64,000 nt of DNA from Chromohalobacter sp. 11-W (lineage in GTDB: Bacteria; Pseudomonadota; Gammaproteobacteria; Pseudomonadales; Halomonadaceae), in NCBI RefSeq assembly GCF_029889905.1, contig NZ_JARANZ010000009.1, positions 96,732-160,731 of the forward strand, in the 5' to 3' direction. Position numbers and translations under genes: made by a program. The notes under the pieces were generated by a model. The model was given only the letters and a program-made list of their open reading frames with translations, searched no databases and was not told the DNA's origin. Positions 18,068-25,561 of this stretch are shown piece by piece (positions within the stretch are counted from its first letter, which is position 1; every line of letters begins with the position of its first letter).

Positions 18068-18642
18068 TACCGACTGTTCGATTCTATCGTGAATGGACTC
18101 CAACGCTTTGATTGCGTCAGCCGCGCATACAAACGCATGACTAATTTCGTCGCCGCAGCCATCAAGTATAGGCAACCGCAACTCAATCTGACTCGAGTCA
18201 CTGACATATATTTCCACTTCGATGAACGAAAGGTCAGCGCCCCCATCGCACTTTGCGGTACGTAAAATGATACATTACCAAGGGAGGGGTTTAGGCCAGA
18301 GCTGCTTGCTCTATCCAGCCGCCCGTGCTTGAGGATTAGCAAGGTCAGCACATACAGTAAGCTCAACATAGCTATTTACTGCATCCTCGACCATTTTCTT
18401 AGTAACCCCGAGGGCATTCGCACGTGCTTTCAGATAATCTTTGTTTTCCAGATCCAGATCAAAAGATTGAAGACGCTTTCCTGGATGACTTCGTGAGACT
18501 TCACCCCTCGGATAATTTAACTGTGCGTTTTTCCATTCGGGAAGGTGTAGTCCCACGCAGCACTCTCGCCGTGGTGTTCCTTTGTAGCCGAAACCAGCCG
18601 TCCGAGGCGCTTGAACAGTTCTTGAATCTGGACTTCAGTCAT
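18065..18642 (-). pseudogene. Frameshifted hypothetical cassette gene
   Basis: The minus strand opens with MTEVQIQELFKRLGRLVSATKEHHGESAAWDYTF, then stops after about 41 codons. Coding sense continues in other frames: VKSHEVIQESVFNLLIWIW, then DYLKARANALGVTKKMVEDAVNSYVELTVCADLANPQAR, then the ending ADLSFIEVEIYVSDSSQIELRL...DRIEQSV with a TAA at 18065. Together these make a plausible ancestral protein of about 190 residues broken by several small indels. I do not recognise its family with confidence. Partial open frames at 18311-18556 and 17896-18369 are fragments or shadows of it. Confidence 0.6.
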
Positions 18643-18676
18643 TTTCTATGATCTTCAATGCTGCCACCTACCAGGG

Positions 18677-18753
18677 CGGTATAATGTGCGAATTTACCGG
18701 ACTGTGCGGCTTTTGCGCAGGTCCGATGAAATGATGGGTCGGGCTGCACTTCA
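18677..18753 (-). other. attC-like site (D), decayed core
   Basis: After the PIN-gene stop TGA, the minus strand reads GTGCAGCCCGACC and a GGACCTGCGC/GCACAGTCC hairpin, and ends in CGCACATTATACC. The final core ATTATAC differs by one base from GTTATAC, which suggests a recently inactivated recombination site. Confidence 0.55.
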
Positions 18754-19320
18754 CTTTCCTGCGACGGAGCGCAAGACCTGTTGCAGCGATTCCAACGACA
18801 AGAGCTCATCCGAGAGGAATACGACCATCCCTCCGTTTTCTTTTGCCTTTGAAATAGGTCCATTCTTCTTGTCACAAGTGAGCACGATGCTGTCAAACGA
18901 GGCAGCTGAAACTGCGGTATCGGCTTGGTTTGCTGAGAGGCCCGATCCCTTCTTAGGCTTTCCGAGAAGGGAGGATTGGATTTCTTCTCGAGCATACCAA
19001 TGGTGCTCCTTATCCGACTGAAACGTGCCTCGCCCGAAGCCAGCGTATGTGGCTGGCCCATCTGCTGGGTTGGCTTCGGCAAACCCAAATGTTGCGGTTG
19101 TGACGACTTGATTTTGTGCGATGCTTTCATGGATGTATTGTTTCAGCGATCTTTTTTCAGAGCCATCTTTCCCGAGGTCCGGTATCGCACTGATTTCAAT
19201 CTCCACTTCACGCATTATGTACAGTGCGAAGTCTTCGGGTGGTAATTCACTTCTGAGATCGATATTTCTATCGAAGAGGAAATTCCAAGCATTGCTATCA
19301 ATCACTACTGAAATTTTCAT
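18751..19320 (-). CDS. PIN-domain-like protein (putative ribonuclease), cassette gene
   Basis: This 189-residue protein opens with MKISVVIDSNAWNFLF, the first strand and catalytic Asp (D8) of PIN-fold nucleases. Acidic residues recur mid-chain, and a late ILVLT-type strand with Asp (SIVLTCDKKNGPIS, near residue 150) fits the closing acidic site. PIN proteins cleave RNA and often act as toxins with a small antitoxin. No antitoxin gene is adjacent, so it may be a stand-alone defence or RNA-processing nuclease. It occupies one cassette between attC-like sites C and D. Confidence 0.6.
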   Translation of the reverse strand: MKISVVIDSNAWNFLFDRNIDLRSELPPEDFALYIMREVEIEISAIPDLGKDGSEKRSLKQYIHESIAQNQVVTTATFGFAEANPADGPATYAGFGRGTFQSDKEHHWYAREEIQSSLLGKPKKGSGLSANQADTAVSAASFDSIVLTCDKKNGPISKAKENGGMVVFLSDELLSLESLQQVLRSVAGK

Positions 19321-19369
19321 GGCGTAAGAGCTATTTTAGTTAGGCATGACTTGGGCACTTTTTTGTGCG

Positions 19370-19444
19370 GCCCAACGCCTCTAGCAGAGGCACCAGCTCC
19401 GCTAGCGCTGGGGAAGTCCAAGGTCCGCTGGAACGCCTTGTTAA
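19370..19444 (-). other. attC site (C)
   Basis: On the minus strand this reads TTAACAAGGCGTTCC, then a palindromic centre (CCCAGCGCTAGCGGAGCTGG), then GGCGTTGGGC. The 5' AACAAGGCGTT and 3' core GTTGGGC are textbook attC features. It follows the 75-residue cassette gene and precedes the PIN gene. Confidence 0.8.
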
Positions 19445-19474
19445 GGTGCTGAAGCACAGCTTCAAGTCCAGCAT

Positions 19475-19702
19475 TCAAGGGTTTACGACCTTGATACAAG
19501 CTGCCCTTGAGTTAAGAATTTCACGTAGCTCGTTAGCTTCGCTCTCTCTCACCCCGGGTTTTAGTTCGATATACATTGCACCAGTGTTGCTAACGAATGG
19601 TAATTGCTGGCTTTCGGGATAGCACTCCAAAGCCCATACGGCACCATCGCCATGGGGTAATTCTTTCAGAATGTATCGGTAATCCGCCTTGCTTGTTCCC
19701 AT
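19475..19702 (-). CDS. Hypothetical 75-residue cassette protein
   Basis: The start is ATG at 19702, preceded by AAGGAATAAGA. The longer open frame to 19780 runs through the preceding attC-like site and is rejected. The protein begins MGTSKADYRYILKELPHGDG, contains a hydrophobic-strand pattern (GAMYIELKPG) and has no Cys pair or membrane span. I do not recognise the family. Typical integron cassettes carry such single short genes of unknown function. Confidence 0.6.
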   Translation of the reverse strand: MGTSKADYRYILKELPHGDGAVWALECYPESQQLPFVSNTGAMYIELKPGVRESEANELREILNSRAACIKVVNP

Positions 19703-19737
19703 TCTTATTCCTTGAAATATGTTTTGTACGTTTTCAC

Positions 19738-19799
19738 ACCTAACACTTAAATCAACCGACGCGTTAGCGGTCGGCTGCATTTACTTGCCAGCTGCCTAA
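19738..19799 (-). other. attC site (B)
   Basis: Minus-strand sequence starts at the TTAGGC overlapping the HEPN-gene stop codon, has the AGCCGACC GCTAACGC GTCGGTT hairpin, and ends AAGTGTTAGGT with core GTTAGGT. Its length of about 62 bases and symmetry are typical of short attC sites. Confidence 0.8.
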
Positions 19800-20407
19800 T
19801 CGACAACAGTTTGAACATGCTTCATCACTTTTTCTGATAACTCAAAAAGATCTTTAGCGCTTATTTCATACGCTTCAGATATTTCGAATACACCTTCAGC
19901 ATCATTCACTCGCCGTGACCCTGGATCAGGATAGCGACCAGCCCATAGTACAAAGTGAGTAAGCCCCTTCAATATTGCTAGTTCTTTCTCACTCAAGTCC
20001 GGAATAAACTTGGCCAGATCATCAAGTCGATGGTGGAAGTGTTTCTTTTCCTGTCTTGTAAACTCTTCCGCTCCAAGCCGCATTAAGATCATGGCTTTCA
20101 AGCAAACCTCAAGGCTATAGCCAACCAACATTAAAACCACAGCATGATATTGACTGTGACATATGGTTCGAATACTCGGAGGCATACTTTCAAAGGTTGG
20201 GGAACTCCGCGCCAGGCAAACAGCTGCTTCGCTTAGCGCATTAGCATGGCTTAACCAAAGAACTGGATTCTTCAAATCTTTAACCGTTGGCGGTTTGGTG
20301 ATATCTATTTCGAAGCCGTTCGCAGTCGCAAGTGCTCCCCATTTATGCCACGCCAGAGCGCTATAACCGAAAGGATCCTTGGAAAATCCATCTTTGTCTG
20401 AGTACAT
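19796..20407 (-). CDS. HEPN-like cassette protein
   Basis: This 203-residue helical protein shows a pattern shared with HEPN-domain proteins: GYSLEVCLKAMILMRLGAEE, then KKHFHHRLDDLAKFI and a later VLWAGRYPDPGS. A clear catalytic RxxxxH motif is not seen, so it may be a non-catalytic member. The ATG at 20407 is preceded by AAGGAGGCATTC and lies just after the attC core TTAGCTGC. It stands alone in its cassette. HEPN proteins occur widely in toxin and phage-defence systems; a role here is inference. Confidence 0.55.
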   Translation of the reverse strand: MYSDKDGFSKDPFGYSALAWHKWGALATANGFEIDITKPPTVKDLKNPVLWLSHANALSEAAVCLARSSPTFESMPPSIRTICHSQYHAVVLMLVGYSLEVCLKAMILMRLGAEEFTRQEKKHFHHRLDDLAKFIPDLSEKELAILKGLTHFVLWAGRYPDPGSRRVNDAEGVFEISEAYEISAKDLFELSEKVMKHVQTVVD

Positions 20408-20424
20408 GAATGCCTCCTTACGCA

Positions 20425-20508
20425 GCTAACGCCAGCAATAAACGGCGCCCTGACAAGGGCGTCCGGTAGAGGCCCATCGGGCCGGAACGAATTTAATTGC
20501 CTTGTTAA
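20425..20508 (-). other. attC site (A)
   Basis: Minus-strand sequence begins TTAACAAGGCAATTAAATTCG, has the CCGGCCCGATGGGCCTCTACCGG and GACGCCC/GGGCGCC pairings, and ends GGCGTTAGC. The stop codon of the membrane-protein gene lies inside its 5' end, as is common in cassettes. The inner part is nearly identical to that of site H, indicating the same attC lineage. Confidence 0.82.
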
Positions 20509-20930
20509 AAACAGATGCGGATTCCGCTTACAGCCAGCGCTGACGCCAATAGCCCGAAAACTGTAAATGCGGATCCAGCCCATAGATACCTGCGTTTGCT
20601 ATCAAGCACACGGTTTTTATGTGTCTTAATTTTATCCGGAATCCGGATATCGATTGCCGACTTTCTCGGAAATACGCCCGTAAATGCCAGCACAAGACCG
20701 ATGAAGAAGGCGGACAGTATCACTATACGGAAGCCTTCAGGCACATCTGATTTATATAGAAAAGCAGCGCCACCACCAAGCAGAGCCACATTGATGGTTA
20801 TCAGCAACTTCAGAACTTCATTAGCTGTTCCAATGTTGGCTTTTACCGTTTCGTAGCCCCACTGAATGTAAAAGGCCTCATCCTCGGTGACGGCCCGAGC
20901 TTTACCTTGAACGATTTTATCGTCTGTCAT
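20505..20930 (-). CDS. Small membrane protein paired with zinc ribbon
   Basis: This 141-residue protein has a soluble N-terminus, then hydrophobic segments at about 40-58 (LLITINVALLGGGAAFL), 68-87 (IVILSAFFIGLVLAFTGVF) and 117-137 (WAGSAFTVFGLLASALAVSG). A basic loop of about 30 residues separates the last two spans. Its start codon overlaps the stop of the zinc-ribbon gene as ATGA. I do not recognise the family. Small multi-span proteins of this kind can be effectors in abortive-infection systems, but nothing here proves that. Confidence 0.65.
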   Translation of the reverse strand: MTDDKIVQGKARAVTEDEAFYIQWGYETVKANIGTANEVLKLLITINVALLGGGAAFLYKSDVPEGFRIVILSAFFIGLVLAFTGVFPRKSAIDIRIPDKIKTHKNRVLDSKRRYLWAGSAFTVFGLLASALAVSGIRICF

Positions 20931-21091
20931 TGGTCAACTGTGACCGAGTTTCTTGTGCCACAATTTGGACAATTGACAACGTACGTAGGTGGCCTCGGAA
21001 CATTATCGTCCATCAAAAACATAGTTGCGCCTTCCGTCTCAAACGTGGCTAGCTTATCGCAATTTGTGCATGTGTAAGTTACTGATGCCAT
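20927..21091 (-). CDS. 54-residue zinc-ribbon protein
   Basis: The minus-strand frame encodes MASVTYTCTNCDKLATFETE, then a middle region, then VVNCPNCGTRNSVTVDQ. The two CxxC knuckles (CTNC at about 8-11 and CPNC at about 41-44) are spaced as in a rubredoxin-like zinc ribbon. An AGAGAGGC ribosome binding site precedes ATG. The stop overlaps the start of the membrane-protein gene by ATGA, so the two are translationally coupled and share one cassette. Confidence 0.72.
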   Translation of the reverse strand: MASVTYTCTNCDKLATFETEGATMFLMDDNVPRPPTYVVNCPNCGTRNSVTVDQ

Positions 21092-21110
21092 AGCCTCTCT
21101 CTATTTTTAA

Positions 21111-21577
21111 CAGGTATTAGACAGCGCGCTCGTTTTCCCACTTGAACGAGCAGCCGCGTTCAACAATCTTATCTATCCCACCCTTTCGCTCTTAAGTTGT
21201 TGATTTTAAAACATACTAAGAACAGTTCGGCGCGTTACGCAGAATTCGCGTGTCTGCTACCTTTGCCGGCTCTATCACCTTGGAACCAGCACGATCTCCT
21301 ACCCCGCTGCCGTGTGAGCCACGCTACCGCCATGCAAAGCACTGAACGCTTCACCACCCGGTTCATCAGGTTGTATCGGCGACATCGAACAATACTTAAC
21401 CTAGCGCGATTTAACGTCGATTAACATAGCGTTACACGAAAGGCGTAGACGCAGAAACGCCCACGCCGGTGTGAGCGGCGCAGGCGTAGGGTTCAGGCGT
21501 GCGGGTGGTTCAGGCGTGCGGGTGGTTCAGGAGGGGAAACTGAACAGGGCGGCTTTCTGGGCGGAGCACTTCGCTTT
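21111..21577. repeat. Direct repeat copy 1: mmsA 3' tip, decayed terminator and cassette-entry-like site
   Basis: This stretch is a diverged copy of 29205-29631. It begins at the CTG/TTA junction and includes the GCGCGCTCGTTTTCC and GTATCGGC segments. It also keeps a decayed form of the terminator (21457-21487), and ends with codons reading SAQKAALFSFPS, matching the last residues of MmsA (SAQETAQFSFPS). An 18-base unit, TTCAGGCGTGCGGGTGGT, is duplicated in tandem near 21494-21530. No functional gene lies in these 467 bases. The homology stops right at the HxlR stop codon. Confidence 0.85.
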
Positions 21578-21943
21578 CTACCGGCTGGTTTTCCGGCGGT
21601 CCATCGCCGCGGCAATGTCTTCTTCGTGCTCTTCGCCCCAGCCGCAAAGCGGCTCCATGGCCCGCACCAGACTTGCCCCGAAGGGCGTCAGCGAGTAGTC
21701 GACGCGCAGCGGGATCTCTCCATAGTCAGTTCGCTGGACGATGCCGTCGGACTCGAGCTCCTTCAACTGCTGGATCAACATTTTGTCGCTCACGCCCCGG
21801 ACGCTTCGCTTGAGCTCGCCGTAACGCGTCGGCCCCTTGTCTAAAAAGAACAGAATCAACGGCTTCCACTTCCCGGAGATCACGTGCAGCGTCGCATGCA
21901 GGCCGCAAATGAAACGTGGGTTTTCTGAGTTTTCTTTCGCCAT
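21578..21943 (-). CDS. HxlR-family transcriptional regulator
   Basis: The 121-residue protein shows the HxlR winged-helix signature: HVISGKWKPLILFFL, GPTRYGELKRSVRGVSDKMLIQQLKELESDGIVQR, then YSLTPFGASL. The single Cys at residue 13 is where redox-sensing HxlR/YodB proteins carry their sensor cysteine. It is divergent from a short-chain dehydrogenase gene, the usual target arrangement. It probably represses that gene and is released by an electrophile or a related ligand. Confidence 0.88.
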   Translation of the reverse strand: MAKENSENPRFICGLHATLHVISGKWKPLILFFLDKGPTRYGELKRSVRGVSDKMLIQQLKELESDGIVQRTDYGEIPLRVDYSLTPFGASLVRAMEPLCGWGEEHEEDIAAAMDRRKTSR

Positions 21944-22035
21944 AACGGGTACTTACCAAAAGGTGCATACTTGAACATTTGTAAGCGGCTTATATATCGT
22001 TAAAGCGAATCGAGTCAATACACGGAGATCCAACC

Positions 22036-22770
22036 ATGAGTCGGCTACACGGTAAAATCGCAATGATCACAGGCGGAGCCAGCGGCATCGGCTTGGCCTC
22101 GGCCCAACGCCTTATCGAAGAAGGCGCCTTTGTCTTCATTACCGGACGGCGCCAGGACGTCCTCAACAACGCGGTTGAGGCACTGGGATCCAACGCCCGG
22201 GCCGTCCAGGCGGATGTAACGAAGCCGGAGGATCTCGATCACGTATTCGAAACGATCCAGAAAGAAAAAGGCCACCTGGACGTTCTGGTGGCCAACGCGG
22301 GCGTCGGCGAATTCGCCAGCCTGGGACAGATCACCGAGGCGCACTACGACTACATCTTCGACATCAACGTCAAAGGCACCCTCTTCACCGTCCAGAAGGC
22401 CCTGCCCCTGATGAAGAACGGCGGCTCCATCATCCTCACCGGTTCCACGGTGGGCAGCATGGGCACCCCCGCGATGAGCATCTACAGCGCCTCCAAGGCG
22501 GCCGTCCGAAATCTGGTGCGCAGTTGGGCCCATGATCTCAGGGGCACCGGCATTCGCGTGAACGTCATGTCTCCTGGCCCGACCAAAACAGACAAGCTGA
22601 TGGAACTGCTCCCATCCGAAGCCCTGAGCGAGATGAACCGGACCGTACCGCTTGAGCGTCTGGGCGATCCCAAGGAAACCGCAGGCGCGGTGGCGTTCCT
22701 GGCGTCCGACGACAGCAGCTTCATGACGGGGAGCGAGGTGTTCGTTGACGGGGGCTACGCGCAGGTTTAG
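22036..22770 (+). CDS. Short-chain dehydrogenase/reductase
   Basis: This 244-residue protein has the nucleotide-binding TGGASGIG near residue 12, NAG near 86, the catalytic Ser in ILTGSTVGS near 140 and YSASK near 153. The C-terminal GSEVFVDGGYAQV is typical of classical SDRs. It uses NAD(P)H to reduce or oxidise a carbonyl or alcohol; the substrate is unknown. Base composition is host-like, and it reads opposite to the surrounding cassettes, so it was probably not acquired as a cassette. Confidence 0.9.
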   Translation: MSRLHGKIAMITGGASGIGLASAQRLIEEGAFVFITGRRQDVLNNAVEALGSNARAVQADVTKPEDLDHVFETIQKEKGHLDVLVANAGVGEFASLGQITEAHYDYIFDINVKGTLFTVQKALPLMKNGGSIILTGSTVGSMGTPAMSIYSASKAAVRNLVRSWAHDLRGTGIRVNVMSPGPTKTDKLMELLPSEALSEMNRTVPLERLGDPKETAGAVAFLASDDSSFMTGSEVFVDGGYAQV

Positions 22771-22797
22771 GGGCTAGGCGAAGAACGGGAGGCATTG

Positions 22798-22905
22798 AAG
22801 CAAAAGGGGTCAGATAGATTTAAAACCGGTCAGCTTGGTAAAAACAAATCAACCTGCCGCATTTACATTGATCGACATAGAATCGATCTGCCCCTTTAAT
22901 TTGGG
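22798..22905. repeat. Imperfect inverted repeat, possible mobile-element remnant
   Basis: AAAAGGGGTCAGAT at the left and ATCTGCCCCTTT at the right form imperfect inverted termini about 100 bases apart, with an AT-rich interior and no gene. GGGGTCAGAT-type tips are common at ends of REP/MITE-like and transposase-associated elements. The identity is uncertain. Confidence 0.35.
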
Positions 22906-22915
22906 CTTTCCTTAC

Positions 22916-23002
22916 ACATAACGCCTTGCATATACAGCGACCCGTCAGGGGCGTCCGGTGGAGGCCCGTCGGGCCGGAAAAAATTTAATGCATTTGTCGG
23001 GC
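22916..23002 (-). other. attC site (H)
   Basis: Minus-strand sequence runs from GCCCGACAAATGC through CCGGCCCGACGGGCCTCCACCGG and GACGCCC pairing to AAGGCGTTATGT, with 3' core GTTATGT. It begins a few bases after the VOC-gene stop and closely resembles site A in its central part. Confidence 0.78.
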
Positions 23003-23008
23003 GCGCGC

Positions 23009-23398
23009 TCATGGAAACGAGAACAGGTTGACAAGTAGCCCGTTCGGGTCCGCTACCATAAACCGCCTCATCCCGAATTCCTCATCGCATAGGTCGTGTG
23101 ACAATTCGAAACCACGGGCCTTCACTGCAGCGTATGTCGCCTCAACATCTTCGACCTGCACCGATATGATGACGCCCTGTGCAGGGTATTGGAAAGGCCG
23201 AGGGGTAAACTCATGGTCGAGGCGCATGATACCGATTTGCAGTTCCGGCTTTTCGGGCGACGCCATCTGGATGTACCAGCCCTGATGCTCGAATCCAACG
23301 ACAAAACCCAGCAACTCTTTGTAAAAGTCGCGGGTCTCTTCCATCTTGTCAGTACAAATGTTTGGTAGCAGCCTCGTAACGGCGGTGCCTTCAGTCAT
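23009..23398 (-). CDS. VOC-family (glyoxalase/bleomycin-resistance-like) protein, cassette gene
   Basis: The 129-residue protein has the paired beta-alpha-beta modules of the vicinal oxygen chelate fold: RDFYKELLGFVVGFEHQGWYIQMA, then VEDVEATYAAVKARGFELSH and MVADPNGLLVNLF. These proteins bind metal for isomerisation or dioxygenation, or sequester drugs. Integron cassettes commonly carry VOC genes. It is delimited by attC-like sites G and H. Confidence 0.85.
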   Translation of the reverse strand: MTEGTAVTRLLPNICTDKMEETRDFYKELLGFVVGFEHQGWYIQMASPEKPELQIGIMRLDHEFTPRPFQYPAQGVIISVQVEDVEATYAAVKARGFELSHDLCDEEFGMRRFMVADPNGLLVNLFSFP

Positions 23399-23430
23399 AG
23401 TTTACCCGCTTGGTTTGATTAGTTCTCGAT

Positions 23431-23495
23431 GCTCAACGCAAAACTTTGTGGCAATTTTGGAACGCAGCGGAGAAACTGCCCGACAGAAGCATTGT
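23431..23495 (-). other. Partial attC-like site (G)
   Basis: Minus-strand sequence CGTTCCAAAATTGCCACAAAG leads to TTTTGCGTTGAGC with 3' core GTTGAGC, right before the VOC cassette gene. The 5' half is poorly preserved. It would close the OLD/UvrD cassette, although about 130 bases separate it from the helicase stop. Confidence 0.5.
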
Positions 23496-23629
23496 AATAC
23501 GTAAATTTAACCAGCCTTAAACTGTCCCCATTCGACCAGAAACTGATATTAACTTAACCCCCTTAACATAACAATTCTAATATTCAATTAAATATTGACT
23601 CGATATTAAATCCGAACTCTACAGCATTT

Positions 23630-25552
23630 TTATAACTCAAAAATCTCTTCATCTCGCGCAAACTTCCTTTCAATAAGATTTTCTCTAACCTTACTCACAT
23701 CAGACGTGTAAATCACATGAAGTAAACTATTCTTTGCCCGAGTTGATGTAACATAGAACAATCTCCGAGTGCGATCCAAACCGGTTTCTTCACCAGCATC
23801 CTGTTTTTTTTGGCTTGCTTGAGAAAGCTTCTTTGCACCAAAATACTGTTCGTAGGAAAATAAGAACCCGCCAGCTTCATCGTCATCCATCACGACCATT
23901 ACACGCTCGAATTCGTTACCCTTGACGCCTTGGTGGGTTCGAAATATTGAGTTCTCATCAATGTAGTCCTTATAGTTCTGAATCTGGAAGAAGTCGCTCT
24001 CCAAGGCGTCAGCCCAAGCAGCAATCTCGCTGTCATCCCGCTCTTCAGGTTCGAGGCCAACCTCTGATCTTGCCTTTTGGTCTGACTTTGACTCAGTATC
24101 AGTTTCTTTCAAATTCGCCACAAACGACTGCAGCTTTTCTGGAATTCTCAGTAGTTTGTGCTCAGCAAGTACCTCTAGAACTTCGCGAAAGCTAACCTTA
24201 TCATTTGAAACCACGTCTCTAAATGCATGTTCCGCAGCTCGGGCATTAGCGAGCGGGTCATCCTTGTCTGCGTCAAGTACACTGGCTTCCAGCAGTGGAG
24301 ACTTGCCTTCTCTCAAGATATACATCAACTCTGCTCGTCTTTGCTTCCGGCTCGCCTTAGCCAAAGGAAAAACAATGCTAGAGAAAAAATTCAGTTCGGT
24401 ATTTTCACCTTCAGCAATCCGCTCTTTAATTTTTTCTGATCTTGATAGATTGTCCCAAAGATCATCAAAACCAAGCCGACGCCCAGCCATTTTATGTTCC
24501 AAAAGCAAGATAGCGGTTTCTTTAGATTTAGTATCTTTCCAGCCCGCGTCACCCGTAACTCCCGCCATGATCTCACGTATATTCTCTTCGACTTGGTCTT
24601 TGTCTGGAACACCGTGCGGCAGTAAGAAATATCGAACGTAACCTTCCGCAGCCCCATCTCGGGCAAACTGGTTACGCTTATCATCCTCACTACGAATTTG
24701 ATTAGCCAAACCAACGATGCGCCGCGCTGAGCGATGGTTCATCTTCTTGCCGAAAGTAGTCCAACCGCTTGGCTTAGTCTTACCCAACGCAGGCTCACCC
24801 CCGCCAAAGATACGCTGCATCGTATCTCCAAATAGACCGATAACTACTTTATCCGATTTGCCTGTATTCAGCTCAAAGAATGCGTTAACTACGTCTTTAT
24901 TTGTATCCTGGCTTTCATCGATAAACATGAAAGGAAATTTGCTTACTATAACTTCCGCCATCATCGGCTTAGTGATCAATAAGCTTGAAAAAATCTTAAT
25001 AACATCTGCATGCGACAATGCATTCTGTGAAGAGTTTACGCCGTTTGGATCGTAAATGAATGAGCGAGGTTGCGCCAACCATTCAATCTTCTTATTCAGA
25101 CGGATAATATCTCTTTTTCGAGCATCGGAAGCCTTGCCTTCGCGGCCTTTCCTTTCTTTTTCCGCGAGATCTTCCAAATCAGCTGGAATTTTTTCCAAGT
25201 ACCACTTACGTATGTCCTCATTAAAACCAGCAATAGCTGACCAACAAAAACTATGAATCGTGGAAACCGAGAATACCGGACTTTTCTCAACCCGGTCTGC
25301 GATTTCATCGGCTGCATTGTTAGTAAAGGTTACAACGGCAATTTGCTTTCCTTGTCGAACAAAGCTATCAGAATGCTTTTCTTTTAGAAATTCAAGAGCC
25401 TCCTTAAGGGAGAAGGTTTTGCCTGACCCCGCCCCCGCGAAGGTAATAAAGCTTTTTTCCGATCCTATGCGAAGGCACTCTTGGATACCTGCGTCAACAG
25501 TACTGTCATAATCGATAGGTTTAGTTTCCGCCAGGTAAAAATCTTCTGACAT
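23630..25552 (-). CDS. UvrD/Rep-type superfamily 1 helicase, GajB-like
   Basis: The 640-residue protein has SF1 helicase motifs in order: FAGAGSGKT (motif I, about 38-46), VVTFTNNAADEI (Ia), FIDESQDTN (II, near 211), GLFGDTMQRIF (III, near 235), HQGVKGNEFERV (V, near 541) and RRLFYVTSTRAKN (VI, near 597). It starts ten bases after the stop of the OLD-nuclease gene, so the two form one operon. OLD nuclease plus UvrD helicase in this order defines class 2 OLD systems, of which Gabija (GajAB) is the known anti-phage member. It is longer than the GajB helicase as I recall it (about 500 residues). Confidence 0.85.
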   Translation of the reverse strand: MSEDFYLAETKPIDYDSTVDAGIQECLRIGSEKSFITFAGAGSGKTFSLKEALEFLKEKHSDSFVRQGKQIAVVTFTNNAADEIADRVEKSPVFSVSTIHSFCWSAIAGFNEDIRKWYLEKIPADLEDLAEKERKGREGKASDARKRDIIRLNKKIEWLAQPRSFIYDPNGVNSSQNALSHADVIKIFSSLLITKPMMAEVIVSKFPFMFIDESQDTNKDVVNAFFELNTGKSDKVVIGLFGDTMQRIFGGGEPALGKTKPSGWTTFGKKMNHRSARRIVGLANQIRSEDDKRNQFARDGAAEGYVRYFLLPHGVPDKDQVEENIREIMAGVTGDAGWKDTKSKETAILLLEHKMAGRRLGFDDLWDNLSRSEKIKERIAEGENTELNFFSSIVFPLAKASRKQRRAELMYILREGKSPLLEASVLDADKDDPLANARAAEHAFRDVVSNDKVSFREVLEVLAEHKLLRIPEKLQSFVANLKETDTESKSDQKARSEVGLEPEERDDSEIAAWADALESDFFQIQNYKDYIDENSIFRTHQGVKGNEFERVMVVMDDDEAGGFLFSYEQYFGAKKLSQASQKKQDAGEETGLDRTRRLFYVTSTRAKNSLLHVIYTSDVSKVRENLIERKFARDEEIFEL

Positions 25553-25561
25553 AATGTTCCC

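Noticed and set aside
17896..18369. 157-residue minus-strand open frame
   Set aside because: It crosses an attC-like site and is out of frame with the coding sense of the pseudogene, and its sequence is not protein-like.
19703..19780. Longer N-terminus for the 75-residue cassette protein
   Set aside because: The extension is translated attC sequence and lacks a ribosome binding site.
21197..21424. Open frame inside repeat copy 1
   Set aside because: The same stretch in copy 2 does not keep the frame, which indicates non-coding DNA.
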